From the NCBI RefSeq assembly GCF_021502675.1, contig NZ_JAKFHA010000011.1:81002-145001 (forward strand): DNA of 64,000 bases, given 5' to 3'. Position numbers and translations under genes: made by a program. Shown in pieces: positions 43,260 through 52,143 of this stretch (position 1 is the stretch's first letter; each line of letters opens with the position of its first letter). The DNA comes from Yinghuangia soli (GTDB taxonomy: Bacteria > Actinomycetota > Actinomycetes > Streptomycetales > Streptomycetaceae). The notes beneath the pieces were generated by a model. That model ran no database searches, was not told where the DNA came from, and saw only the letters and a program-made list of their open reading frames with translations.

Positions 43260-44741
43260 GTGACCACGCATGCCCCCGCGCCCGCCCCGGCGGACGCGTC
43301 CAAGCCGCCGGCCGCCGGTGACACCAAGCTCGCGACCGGCCAGATAGGCACGGCCGACCTGGTCTTCTTCGTCGTCGCGGCGGCCGCCCCGCTGACCGTG
43401 CTGGCCGGCGTCGCCCCCTTCGCAATCGGGGTCGGCGGCCCCGGGACGCCGCTCGGCTACCTGATCTCGGGTGTCCTGCTGGCGCTGTTCGCCGCCGGGT
43501 TCACCGCGATGAGCCGGTACGTCCGCAACGCCGGAGCGTTCTACGCCTACGTCGCGCGCGGACTCGGCCGGACCCTTGGCGTGGCCACCGCCTACGTCGC
43601 GGTCGTCGCGTACAACCTCATCACCCCCGGTGTGGCCGCCGCCTTCGGCTACTTCGGAGCCGCCTACGTCAACGAGCGGGCGGGCACCGACATCCCGTGG
43701 TGGGTGTTCGCGGGCGTGTGTGTCGCGGCCACCGGCGTGCTCGGCTGGCTGCGCGTCACCTTGAGCGCGAAGGTCCTGGGCGTGGCGCTGGTCCTCGAGG
43801 TGGTCTCGCTGCTGCTCATGGAGTTCGGCATCCTCAAGGACCGCGGCGGCGACGCCCTCGACCTCGGCTCGTTCGACCCGCAGACGCTCGCCAACGGCGG
43901 TATCGCCGGGATGTTCGTCCTGGTCATCGGGGCTTTCACCGGCTTCGAGGCGACCGCCATCTACGCCGAGGAAGCGCGCGACCCGCGCCGCACCGTGCCG
44001 CGCGCCACGTTCGTGGCGATCGGGTTCCTCGCGCTGTTCTACGCCGCCGGGGTCTGGCTGATCATGGGTGCGTACGGGACCGACGAGGCGGTGGCGCTCG
44101 CGCAGGGTGCGGACGGCCCGCAGCTCACGTTCGACGCGGCCGGCGCGCACGTGGGCACCTGGCTCGCGGACAGCATGGAAGTCCTCATCATCGTCAGCGC
44201 GTTCGCCTCCACGCTCGCCTTCCACAACGCGGGCGCACGGTACCTGTACGCGCTGGGCCGCGAGGGCCTGCTGCCGCGCTCGCTGGGCCGCGTATCGGCC
44301 AAGCACGGTTCGCCGGGCGCCGCGGTCGTCGCGCAGACCGTGTTCAACGTGCTGCTCATCGGCGTCGGGGTGGCGCTGGCCGCCGACCCGTACGCCGAGG
44401 TGTTCCTGTGGAGCAACAGCGTCGGTGTGCTCGGCGTCATGGCCATGCAGGCGCTGGCGGCGCTCGCCGTCTGGGCGTTCTTCCGCCGTGACCGGCGCGG
44501 GATGTCGGCGTTCCGGGTGGTGTGGGCGCCGCTCGTGTCCTGCGCGGGGCTGGCAGTACTGACCGTGCTGGCGGTGGTGCATTTCGACTTGCTGACCGGC
44601 AAGACCGGAACGGTGAACGCGGCGCTTCTGGTACCGATCCCGGTCGTCGCGCTCGCGGGTGCGGCGGTGGCGCTGCGCATCCGGCGGCGCGATCCGCAGC
44701 GGTACGTGCGCCTGACCGAGGTGGACGTCGAGCGCGGCTGA
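43260..44741 (+). CDS. APC-superfamily permease of the amidohydrolase cluster
   Basis: The 493-aa protein has twelve helices. It opens with GQIGTADLVFFVVAAAAPLTVLAGVAPFAIGVGGPG, typical of APC permeases related to ethanolamine, putrescine or basic amino acid transport. TM6 contains FVLVIGAFTGFEATAIYAEEARDPRRTVPRAT, with the conserved GFE and EE.RDP. The GTG at 43260 has an excellent SD (CCGGAGGAACC). It is co-oriented with amidohydrolase A and probably imports the compound both hydrolases act on. A strong hairpin lies just after the stop, facing amidohydrolase B. Confidence 0.92.
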   Translation: MTTHAPAPAPADASKPPAAGDTKLATGQIGTADLVFFVVAAAAPLTVLAGVAPFAIGVGGPGTPLGYLISGVLLALFAAGFTAMSRYVRNAGAFYAYVARGLGRTLGVATAYVAVVAYNLITPGVAAAFGYFGAAYVNERAGTDIPWWVFAGVCVAATGVLGWLRVTLSAKVLGVALVLEVVSLLLMEFGILKDRGGDALDLGSFDPQTLANGGIAGMFVLVIGAFTGFEATAIYAEEARDPRRTVPRATFVAIGFLALFYAAGVWLIMGAYGTDEAVALAQGADGPQLTFDAAGAHVGTWLADSMEVLIIVSAFASTLAFHNAGARYLYALGREGLLPRSLGRVSAKHGSPGAAVVAQTVFNVLLIGVGVALAADPYAEVFLWSNSVGVLGVMAMQALAALAVWAFFRRDRRGMSAFRVVWAPLVSCAGLAVLTVLAVVHFDLLTGKTGTVNAALLVPIPVVALAGAAVALRIRRRDPQRYVRLTEVDVERG

Positions 44742-44774
44742 CCCCGACGGGATCACCGAAGAAGAGCGGGAACC

Positions 44775-44809
44775 AGGTGGTCCGGCAGGGGCGTACTCTG
44801 CCGGACCAC
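44775..44809. terminator. Bidirectional terminator between APC permease and amidohydrolase B
   Basis: GGTGGTCCGGCAG (44775-44787) pairs perfectly with CTGCCGGACCACC (44797-44809); loop 9 bases. Confidence 0.85.
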
Positions 44810-44817
44810 CGCACGTG

Positions 44818-46026
44818 TCAGACCAGTCGGCCCGCACGTGCCACGATCTCGCCCGCCCGCACGACGATGTCGCGCGGCGGCAGGTCCACGACCACCTGCG
44901 GTACGCACTCGCCCTCGACCAGCATGAAGTCGGCGGGCGACCCAGGGGTGAAGTCCACCGCCGGGAGACCGAGCAGCGCGGCGCCGCCGTGCGCGGCGAG
45001 GGCCAGGCACGCGTCCAGGTCCTCGTCGAGACGAGCCTCGACGCAGCACCCCAGCAGATGTGCCCGGTGCAGCATGTCGGCGTTGCCGAACGGGCTCCAC
45101 GCGTCCCGCACGCTGTCGGAACCGAGCGCCACGAGCACGCCGCGCGCGGTCAGTTCGCGGAACGGCAGCACGCTCGCCTCGCCCAGGGCGGCCGTGGTCA
45201 GCGCGACACCTGCGTCCGCGAGCTGCGTGGTGGCCTCGTCGAACTCCTTCTCGGTGAGCCCGGCGAGGCGCGAGAGGCAAAAGGCGTGGCTGATGGTGAC
45301 GCGGCCGCCGAGCCCCAGGGCGCGCGTGCGTGCGCAGATGTCGCGGAGCGGGCCCATGCCCTCCTCGCCCGCGTCGTGCATGTGGATGTCGATGCCGACT
45401 CCGTACCGCTCGGCGATGCCGAACACCGCGTCGAGCTGGCCCTGCTGGTCGTCGTCGAAGCCGGCCGGGTCCAGACCGCCGATGATGTCGGCGAGCCCGG
45501 TGCGCACCGCCTCCTCCAGCAACTCGGTGACGCCCGGCAGCCGGCGGACGCCGTGCTGCGGGAAGGCGACGATCTCCACGTCCAGGCTGCCGCGCAGTGC
45601 TTCGCGCGCGGCGGCCAGCCCGTGCAGCGGGTCCAGCCCGTAGGCGGGGGCGACGTCGACGTGCGTGCGGACCGCCCGGGTGCCCTGCGTGACGGCGTGC
45701 GACAGCAGGCGCTGGGCGCGGACCGCGACCGGGGTGGCCTGCGCTTGGTACAGCTCGACGTCGCCCTGGACGAACTCGGCGAGACCGGCCGCCGGGTGGC
45801 GGGAGTACCAGGGCTCGCCGAACGCCGTCTTGTCCGCGTGGATGTGCGCGTCCACCAGCGTGGGCAGCGCGATCCGGCCGCCGCCGTCGACCACTTGGAG
45901 CACCTCCGCCGCGGCGCTCCGGGGCACGCGGTCGGTGAACACCCCGTCGACGACGAGCAGATCCGTCGCCTCGGCACCCATCGGCCGGACGTCGCGGTAC
46001 ACGGTGGCATTGATCGGGCGGTGCAT
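44818..46026 (-). CDS. Cytosine-deaminase-like amidohydrolase, copy B
   Basis: The 402-aa protein is a paralogue of copy A across its length. HxH is in VDAHIHADKTAFG, other ligands in IDIHMHDAG and ISHAFCLS, and the catalytic Asp in LGSDSVRDAWSPFG. EIVAFPQHGVRRLPGVTELLEEAVR aligns with copy A's QLVAFPQSGVVTAPGVADLLDAALR. It is on the opposite strand and converges with the permease. ATG 46026 lies 42 bp from a perfect TGGTATACCA element; the frame upstream of it would run through that operator, so the shorter start is preferred. The pair may act in sequence or on related substrates. Confidence 0.87.
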   Translation of the reverse strand: MHRPINATVYRDVRPMGAEATDLLVVDGVFTDRVPRSAAAEVLQVVDGGGRIALPTLVDAHIHADKTAFGEPWYSRHPAAGLAEFVQGDVELYQAQATPVAVRAQRLLSHAVTQGTRAVRTHVDVAPAYGLDPLHGLAAAREALRGSLDVEIVAFPQHGVRRLPGVTELLEEAVRTGLADIIGGLDPAGFDDDQQGQLDAVFGIAERYGVGIDIHMHDAGEEGMGPLRDICARTRALGLGGRVTISHAFCLSRLAGLTEKEFDEATTQLADAGVALTTAALGEASVLPFRELTARGVLVALGSDSVRDAWSPFGNADMLHRAHLLGCCVEARLDEDLDACLALAAHGGAALLGLPAVDFTPGSPADFMLVEGECVPQVVVDLPPRDIVVRAGEIVARAGRLV

Positions 46027-46067
46027 GGTCGGCCTGCTCTCGGACGCGGGGAACGGGGTCGCCCCAC

Positions 46068-46077
46068 TGGTATACCA
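46068..46077. promoter_or_regulatory. Perfect palindrome TGGTATACCA upstream of amidohydrolase B
   Basis: This 10-bp palindrome matches the right half of the element at 41674-41690. It lies 42 bp before the start of amidohydrolase B, in the 368-bp spacer (46027-46394) shared with the HTH regulator gene. The rest of the spacer shows no other clear signal. Confidence 0.65.
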
Positions 46078-46394
46078 AAGTGGCGCCAAGGGCGTCGGGC
46101 GCCCTCGGGTGCCCGCCGGCCCCGCGGGTCCCTGGCCCCGTGCGCCCGCGGTCGCCCCGAGCCCGCCGCCGACTACCCCGTCCGGTCCGGCCCGCGCCCG
46201 GCGCAGCGGGGGCGCACCGGTGCAGCCGCGGGGGCGCAGGGGCCGCCGCCCCTATCCGTGACCGCTATCGACTGGCTACCGTCCGTAACGGACCACGTGA
46301 GGGCGTACCGGGCTTCCGCACCACCGGAGTTCGCCTCTCGCACAGCGGAGTCCGCACGCCGGGGCTCCGGGTCATCCACTGGGAGGGGACGCCG

Positions 46395-47813
46395 ATGGCC
46401 GCTCGCTCGCTCGCGACACGCCAGCCCAACGAGCGCCTCGCGTCGCTCATACAAGAAGCCGGATGCTCCAACGCCGGCCTCGCCAGACGCGTGAACATGT
46501 GCGGCGCCGAACAGGGCATGGACCTGCGGTACGACAAGACCTCGGTGGCCCGCTGGCTGCGCGGCCAGCAGCCGCGCGGCTCGGTGCCCAACCTCATCGC
46601 CGAGGCCCTCGGCCGCAAACTGGGCCGCCCGGTCACCGTCGACGAGATCGGCATGGCCGACGGCCGCAGCCTGGCCACCAACATCGGCCTGCAGTTCGCC
46701 CCCACCCCCGCGGCGACCGTGGACGTGGTCACCGAGCTGTGGCGCAGCGACGTCAACCGCCGCGATTTCCTGCTCAATTCGTCCGTCGCGGTGGCCGCGC
46801 TCGTGGCCCCCAGCCGGGACTGGCTGATCACCGAGCCGGACGCCGCGGTGTCGCGCGTCGGCGGCCCGCGCGTCGGCGCCTCGGACGTCGAGGCGGTCCG
46901 CGCCACCACCGAGATGCTGTCCGTCCTCGACCACCGCTTCGGGGCGGGCCACATCCGGCCCGTCGTCGTGCACTACCTCGGGTCGGTCGTCTCCGGCCTG
47001 CTCGGCGGCACCTACACCGACGAGGTCGGCCGCGCGCTTTTCGCGGCGGTCTCGCGGCTCACCGAACTGGCCGGGTACATGGCCGTGGACACCGGGCAGC
47101 CGGGCCTCGCGCAGCGCTACTACATCCAGGCGCTGCGGCTCGCGCAGGCCGCCGGCGACCGGCCGTACGGCGGCTACGTGCTCGCCGCGGGCATGAGCCA
47201 CCTCGCCGGGAGCCTGGGAAACCCCCGCGAGATAACCCAGTTGGCCCGCGCCGCGCAGGAAGGCTCCAAGTCCGCCAGGACCGGCACGGGCGCGACCGCC
47301 ACCACGATGGCCATGTTCCACGCCGCCGAGGCCCGCGGGCACGCCCAACTCGGCGACGTGCGCGCCTGCGAAAGCTCGCTGGCGCGCGCCGAGACCGCCA
47401 TGGAGCAGTCCCGGCCCGACGAGGACCCGGTCTGGATCGCGCACTTCGACCGGGCCTATCTGGCCGACGAGTTCGCGCACTGCTACCGCGACCTGGACCG
47501 CCCCCGGCAGGCCGAGGAAGCGGCCCGCGCGGCCCTGGAAGGCCATGCCGAGACCCGCGTGCGCCGCCGCGCCGTCGACACCCTGCTCCTGGCCACCGCG
47601 CACCTCCAGCAGAACCGCCTCGACGAGGCCTGCGCGGTCGCCGGCGACGCCCTGCACCTCGTCACCCGGCTGCACTCGGCCCGCGGCGAGGAGTACCTGC
47701 GCGACTTCCAGCGCCGCCTGGCGCCCTACGGCGCCGAGCCTGCCGCCCGCGACTTCATGGACGCGGTGCGGGCATCGCGCGACGGCGACGACGAGGAGGT
47801 GATCCCGGCCTGA
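46395..47813 (+). CDS. HTH/TPR-type regulator conserved in Streptomyces (NsdA-like architecture)
   Basis: The 472-aa protein begins MAARSLATRQPNERLASLIQEAGCSNAGLARRVN, an XRE-type helix-turn-helix region. It includes DKTSVARWLRGQQPRGSVPNLIAEALGRKLGR (to about residue 80). The remainder is helical, with TPR-like repeats such as GQPGLAQRYYIQALRLAQAAGDRPYGGYVLAAG. Proteins with this design include regulators of sporulation and antibiotic production; which targets this one controls is unknown. ATG 46395 follows GGGAGGGG. Three membrane-anchored exported proteins follow on the same strand. Confidence 0.8.
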   Translation: MAARSLATRQPNERLASLIQEAGCSNAGLARRVNMCGAEQGMDLRYDKTSVARWLRGQQPRGSVPNLIAEALGRKLGRPVTVDEIGMADGRSLATNIGLQFAPTPAATVDVVTELWRSDVNRRDFLLNSSVAVAALVAPSRDWLITEPDAAVSRVGGPRVGASDVEAVRATTEMLSVLDHRFGAGHIRPVVVHYLGSVVSGLLGGTYTDEVGRALFAAVSRLTELAGYMAVDTGQPGLAQRYYIQALRLAQAAGDRPYGGYVLAAGMSHLAGSLGNPREITQLARAAQEGSKSARTGTGATATTMAMFHAAEARGHAQLGDVRACESSLARAETAMEQSRPDEDPVWIAHFDRAYLADEFAHCYRDLDRPRQAEEAARAALEGHAETRVRRRAVDTLLLATAHLQQNRLDEACAVAGDALHLVTRLHSARGEEYLRDFQRRLAPYGAEPAARDFMDAVRASRDGDDEEVIPA

Positions 47814-48098
47814 ACGATCCTCGCGCACCACGGCACGTGTGCGGCGGCCGCCGCCGAACGCGGTTCCCGCGCACGTCGTCCGGGCCCCGAAGTACGTCCC
47901 ACCCGACGGCCCGCGCCACGTCCCGTGACGCCGCAGACTCCGGGACGCCGGCATGACGGGCCACGGTGCCCCCCGGCATCGACGGGGCCGATGCCGGGGG
48001 CCACCTTCGCCGCGCCCGCGCGACGCCCCCGGCGGCCCTGTGCCCGGGGACTCGCTACGCTGCCCGCCACGGGGGCAAGTCACGGGGCAGGAGCGCGA

Positions 48099-49013
48099 AT
48101 GGCGGAGCAGGACGGGCGGACACCGGACGGGGAGCAGGGCACCGGACCCGGAAGCGGCCCCGGGTCGACGGGAGATCCGGAAGGGCCGCGCTGGGGATCG
48201 TCCCGCGCACGCCTGGGCCTGATCGTCGGCGGCCTGTCCCTCGCCATCGTCATCGCGACCCTGGCCTTCGCCGTGGAGCGCAACCTGGGCGGCTCGGACG
48301 ATCCGAAGGCCGCACCGTCCCCGACCCCGACCCCGACCGCTCCACCCTCGGCCGCGCCGACCGCGACCGGCAACATCCGCATCCCGCAGGCCTCCGCACC
48401 GTCCGGCGCCGTCCGGCCCACCGCCACCACCCCGGCGACGCCGCCGAGCGGCCTGACGACCAGCCGCCCGCCCGGAGTCGACAAGGCCGCGGCCGCCGCG
48501 CCCATCACGCCGCGGCAGGCGTTCCGCGACGAGAAGGTCGTCGTCCCGTCCGGCGGCATCTACGAGCGCGTGCTCATGTACACGCCCGCCGACTGCCGCG
48601 AGATGATGAGCCGGGAACTCGCCGCGGTCATCGAACAGGGCCGCGGCTGCGCCCAGTTGACCGGCGCGCTGTACACCGACGCGGCCCGCGGGCTGCAGAT
48701 CACGGTCAGCGTGCTGAGCATGAAGGACGTGAACGACGCGGCCGCGGCGTTCGGCCTGGCGGTCCTCGACCCCGTCAGGTACCAGATCGCCGCACTGGAC
48801 CCACGGCCCGGCGCCGGAGTCGCCGCACCGCCCGACGGCTCGCCCGGCGCGTTCGCCCGCATCATGACGGTGCGCTCCGTGGTGTTCGCCTCGGCCCAGT
48901 GGTCGGACGGCCGCAACGAGGCGTCCGAGAAGCTCACCGTCCCCATGACCGAGCTGCTCGCCTACGTCAACGCCCGCGTCGCTTCCTACGAACTGTCCAC
49001 CGCGCGGACCTGA
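48099..49013 (+). CDS. Membrane-anchored exported protein, paralogue 1
   Basis: The 304-aa product has a cytoplasmic Gly/Pro-rich N-terminus (1-38) and one membrane helix (about 40-59: GLIVGGLSLAIVIATLAFAV). A Pro/Thr/Ala linker (65-140) and an exported domain (about 150-304) follow. The domain contains YTPADCREMMSRELAAVIEQGRGCAQLTGALYTD, with two Cys, and the mid-domain RSVVFASAQWSDGRNEAS. It ends SYELSTART. The ATG has GGAG upstream. The next gene encodes the same domain. The family is unknown to me, and two conserved Cys suggest a disulfide. Confidence 0.72.
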   Translation: MAEQDGRTPDGEQGTGPGSGPGSTGDPEGPRWGSSRARLGLIVGGLSLAIVIATLAFAVERNLGGSDDPKAAPSPTPTPTAPPSAAPTATGNIRIPQASAPSGAVRPTATTPATPPSGLTTSRPPGVDKAAAAAPITPRQAFRDEKVVVPSGGIYERVLMYTPADCREMMSRELAAVIEQGRGCAQLTGALYTDAARGLQITVSVLSMKDVNDAAAAFGLAVLDPVRYQIAALDPRPGAGVAAPPDGSPGAFARIMTVRSVVFASAQWSDGRNEASEKLTVPMTELLAYVNARVASYELSTART

Positions 49014-49080
49014 CCGACCGTCGGATCCCGTCGGCCGCTCCGGTACGCTGCCCGCCGCTGATCTTCCAGGGGGTGGGGAC

Positions 49081-50061
49081 GTGCCGGACGGCGAAGGTGA
49101 AGTCGCCGACGAGTGGGAGGCGTTCGTCGCGCGCGAGATGGCGCGGCAGCGTGCGGAGTCCGGGGAGTGGCTCGCCACCGTCGGACCGGGGCGCGCGGGC
49201 GCACCGGACGGCCCGCAGGGCGGCCCGGCACCGCGCCGCCGCCGGCGGCGGCGGGTGGCGGTGATCGCAGGGGTGACGGCTGCCGCTGTGCTGCTCGGCG
49301 CCGGGGCGTTCGCCTGGAGCACCCGGGACAACGGGCCGGGCGGCTCCGGAGCCGCTTCCCAGGACGCCGCCGGGAGCGTGTACGTGCCGGTGATCGAGCC
49401 GGCGCCCGCCGCGTCCTCGGCGGCCCCCTCGACGGCTCCGCCCGCGGCCCCGACCGGGCCCGACGTCCCCTCCGGGCCGCCGACCGCGCTTCCGGACGGG
49501 GCCGCCACGAGCATTCCGCCCGGAGCGCGCAAGGCCGCGTCCGCGCCGCCCATCGCGGCCGAACGCGCCTTCCCGGAAAAGCGGGTCTCGCTGCCGTCGG
49601 GCGACGTGTTCGAGCTTGCCGACGTGTACACCCCGCGCGAGTGCCGCGAAATGATGAGTGCGCAGCTCGTGTCCGTGATCGACGACGGCCGCACTTGTGC
49701 GCAGATGATCGTTGCGCTCTACACCGACCCCGGACGCCGCATCCAGATCACCATTGCCGTGGCCAGTTTCACCGAGGTGAGCCACGCGCATGTGGCGTTC
49801 GCGATGAACAGTCTGGACCCGATCGCCTACGGCGTCGGCGCGCTCGATCCGGTGCCCGGGTCCGACGTCCCGCTTCCGCCGCGCGAGGCTCCGGGCGGCT
49901 TCGGACAGGCCGTCGCCGTGCGATCCGTGGTCTTCGGGATTTCGCTGTGGTCCGACGGCCGCAACGAGGACTCGGCCGCGATCCACACCCCGGCCAGGGA
50001 ACTGCTGCGCTACGTGTTCGACCGGGTCGCGGCCTACGAGGAAGGCACCGCCAGGACCTGA
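49081..50061 (+). CDS. Membrane-anchored exported protein, paralogue 2
   Basis: The 326-aa product shares the plan and the exported domain of the upstream gene. YTPRECREMMSAQLVSVIDDGRTCAQMIVALYTD aligns with the same stretch there, as do RSVVFGISLWSDGRNEDS and the end AYEEGTART. Its N-terminus is longer and charged (EWEAFVAREMARQRAESGEW) and is followed by an Arg run (RRRRRRR) before the helix at about 58-79. GTG 49081 follows GGGGTGGGG. The tandem pair arose by duplication and the linkers have diverged. Function unknown. Confidence 0.72.
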   Translation: MPDGEGEVADEWEAFVAREMARQRAESGEWLATVGPGRAGAPDGPQGGPAPRRRRRRRVAVIAGVTAAAVLLGAGAFAWSTRDNGPGGSGAASQDAAGSVYVPVIEPAPAASSAAPSTAPPAAPTGPDVPSGPPTALPDGAATSIPPGARKAASAPPIAAERAFPEKRVSLPSGDVFELADVYTPRECREMMSAQLVSVIDDGRTCAQMIVALYTDPGRRIQITIAVASFTEVSHAHVAFAMNSLDPIAYGVGALDPVPGSDVPLPPREAPGGFGQAVAVRSVVFGISLWSDGRNEDSAAIHTPARELLRYVFDRVAAYEEGTART

Positions 50062-50222
50062 GCCGCACCGCTGCCGCGCGCCCGGTCGGGCGTGCCGTGC
50101 GCGGAAACGGGGGAGTCCGGGGGAAACTCTTCGTGCGGCGGCCGAACCGCTGTTCGGGCCGGTTGCGTCTCGGCTAGCGTCGAAGGCGGAAGCGGACGCG
50201 TGTAGGCACAAGGAGAACCGGC

Positions 50223-51449
50223 ATGAGCAGCAGGCCCGAAGCAGGGGCGCCCGGGGAGGAGCCCGGTGCGCCCAAGGACGAAGGACTGTCCATTTTCGGG
50301 CCGTTGGAACTGCCCCGGGACGAGACCGACTACTACCCGTACCCCGCGTACGACGCGGACCCCGGCTACGGCGACGCAGCGGGCGGCACCCGGGTCGCGA
50401 CCCCGTCGATGATCGTGCCGCCGGCCCCGGGCCACCCGCCCGCGTACCCCGGCCACCCGGCGCCGCCGCCCGGATACCCGCCCACCCCGCAGGGCCACCC
50501 GCCGGGTACGCCCTACGGCCCTCCGCAGGCCGTCATGCCGCCCGCCGGGGGACCGGGGGCCGCGCCCGCCGCGGACCCGTTCGCGGGGCTCTTCCGGCCC
50601 GGGCCGTCCGCCGGCCCGGCGGCCGCGCCGATGGCAGGTGCGGGGTACGCGCAGCCCGCGCACGGATACGGTGCGCCGCCACCGCCCGGGGCCGGCCAGC
50701 CGCAGTACGCTGCGCCCGCGATGCCGCAGCGCCGCGACCCGTACGGCAGCGGCCCCGGTGGCCCGGGCGCTTCCGGCGGTCCGGGGAGCGGCCGCGGTGG
50801 CGGCGGGGTGCCGCGCAACGTCATGGTGATCGGTGCGGTCGTGGCGGCGGTGGTCCTGGTCGTCGCGGCGCTGTTCGCCAGCGGTGCGCTCGGCGGCGAC
50901 GACGACAAGGCCAAGAACGCGGGCGGCTCCGGCTCGCCGTCCGGTTCGCCGAGCGGCGCGGCCTCGTCCGCGCCGCCGGCCCAGCCTGCCAAGACGCAGG
51001 TGCAGCAGATGGACGAACTGCTGCAGGTCAGCGCGGGTTCGCGGGCGAAGGTGAGCCAGGCGGTCAGTGAGATCCAGAAGTGCGGCGACGCCATCACGAC
51101 CGCTGTGCAGACCCTCAACGACGCGGCCGCGCAGCGCGACGAACAGGTCGCCAATCTGGACCGGTTGAAGGTGGATCAGATCGACCGCGGCACCGAGCTG
51201 GTCGACTGGCTGCGCAAGGCCTGGACCGCGTCCGCCGCGGCGGACCGCTCGCTCGCCGCCTGGGGCCAGGAGAACGCCGACGGCGAATGCGCCGAAGAGG
51301 ATGGCAAGAAGGCCAAGAGCACCGACGACAAGCGGGCCGCCGACCGGGCCAGCGGCGATGCCACCCGGGCCAAGAACGAAGCGGTCAAGATCTGGAACCC
51401 GGTCGCGGGCCAGGCCGGTCTCAAGAGCCGCACCGCGAACGACATCTGA
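50223..51449 (+). CDS. Pro/Gly/Tyr-rich membrane-anchored protein
   Basis: The 408-aa product has a long cytoplasmic N-terminus (1-198) rich in Pro, Gly, Tyr and Ala (GHPPAYPGHPAPPPGYPP) and a membrane helix at about 199-220. A charged helical exported domain follows (about 255-408: QQMDELLQVSAGSRAKVSQAVSEIQKCGDAI), with two Cys. Such Pro-rich tails are common in actinomycete envelope proteins and may aid clustering. ATG 50223 has AAGGAG upstream. It lies 161 bp after the paralogue pair and shares their general topology though not their domain. Function unknown. Confidence 0.72.
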   Translation: MSSRPEAGAPGEEPGAPKDEGLSIFGPLELPRDETDYYPYPAYDADPGYGDAAGGTRVATPSMIVPPAPGHPPAYPGHPAPPPGYPPTPQGHPPGTPYGPPQAVMPPAGGPGAAPAADPFAGLFRPGPSAGPAAAPMAGAGYAQPAHGYGAPPPPGAGQPQYAAPAMPQRRDPYGSGPGGPGASGGPGSGRGGGGVPRNVMVIGAVVAAVVLVVAALFASGALGGDDDKAKNAGGSGSPSGSPSGAASSAPPAQPAKTQVQQMDELLQVSAGSRAKVSQAVSEIQKCGDAITTAVQTLNDAAAQRDEQVANLDRLKVDQIDRGTELVDWLRKAWTASAAADRSLAAWGQENADGECAEEDGKKAKSTDDKRAADRASGDATRAKNEAVKIWNPVAGQAGLKSRTANDI

Positions 51450-51467
51450 CGGTCCATCGGATCCGTC

Positions 51468-51540
51468 CGGAGCATCGGGCCGATCCGGCCGAACGGATCG
51501 GACGGATCAGACGCATCAGCGGGATCAGTCGGATCGGCCG
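51468..51540. repeat. Degenerate GATC-centred short repeat
   Basis: Between the Pro-rich membrane gene and nirD the sequence repeats GGATC, GGATCAG and GATCGG motifs at 7-13 base intervals (for example CGGACGGATCAGACGCATC). The remainder of the 283-bp spacer is very GC-rich with no ORF I accept. Confidence 0.45.
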
Positions 51541-51732
51541 CGCCGGGCGAAGGGCGGGAGCGGACGCGGACCCCCGCGCCGCGCCCGCCCCCGCGGTCGG
51601 GCCGGCCCGCGCACCTGCATCCGCGCACGCCGGCCCGGCGGGGCGTCCGCAGCATCGTCGGTGCGCACGCCCCCCCGGGACGTCCCGGTCCGGCCGGTCG
51701 GTGGCCGGACCGCGACCGGACCGCTCGTCTCC

Positions 51733-52143
51733 TCAGCCCACTTCGGCGGCCACCGCGGTCTGCACCCGGACCTGGTACACCGGCAGCGCGACCGCCTCGT
51801 CGTCCGCGTCCAGGCACAGCCCGGTGCGCAGGTCGAACGCCTCCTTGTACATCGGCGACATCACCATCGGGACGCCGCCGCGCGATCCGACGATGCCGCG
51901 CGAGATCACGTACGCGCCGCTGAACGGGTCCAGGTTGCCGACCGCGTACACCTCGTCGCCGAGGCCCCGGAAGACCGCCACCTGGGCGCCGTCCACGAGG
52001 GCCGCCACACCGCGCCCCGGGATCAGGTCGTCCAGGCGGCACACCGGCGTCCAGCCGTCCGCCGAGGCGATTTCCACCACGGTGCCGCCGATGCCGTCCG
52101 CGGCGCCGTACGCCGGGTCATAGGCGGTGTCGTACGCAGTCAC
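51733..52143 (-). CDS. nirD: Nitrite reductase small subunit NirD
   Basis: The 136-aa protein is a Rieske-like NirD subunit. It contains DGWTPVCRLDDLIPGRGVAALVDGAQVAVFR, VYAVGNLDPFSGAYVISRGIVGSRGGVPMVMSPMYKEAFDLRTGLCLDA and a final strand. As usual for NirD, the Cys/His cluster ligands of true Rieske proteins are missing. It partners NirB in NADH-dependent reduction of nitrite to ammonium. The GTG start overlaps the nirB stop by 4 bp. It is the last gene of the nitrate operon. Confidence 0.92.
   Translation of the reverse strand: MTAYDTAYDPAYGAADGIGGTVVEIASADGWTPVCRLDDLIPGRGVAALVDGAQVAVFRGLGDEVYAVGNLDPFSGAYVISRGIVGSRGGVPMVMSPMYKEAFDLRTGLCLDADDEAVALPVYQVRVQTAVAAEVG

Noticed and set aside
46173..49694. 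Open frame of more than 1100 codons on the minus strand
   Set aside because: It is antisense to a regulator and two exported proteins with clear SDs and topology. Its product is Gly/Arg/Ala-rich without motifs, typical of the shadow frame in high-GC DNA.
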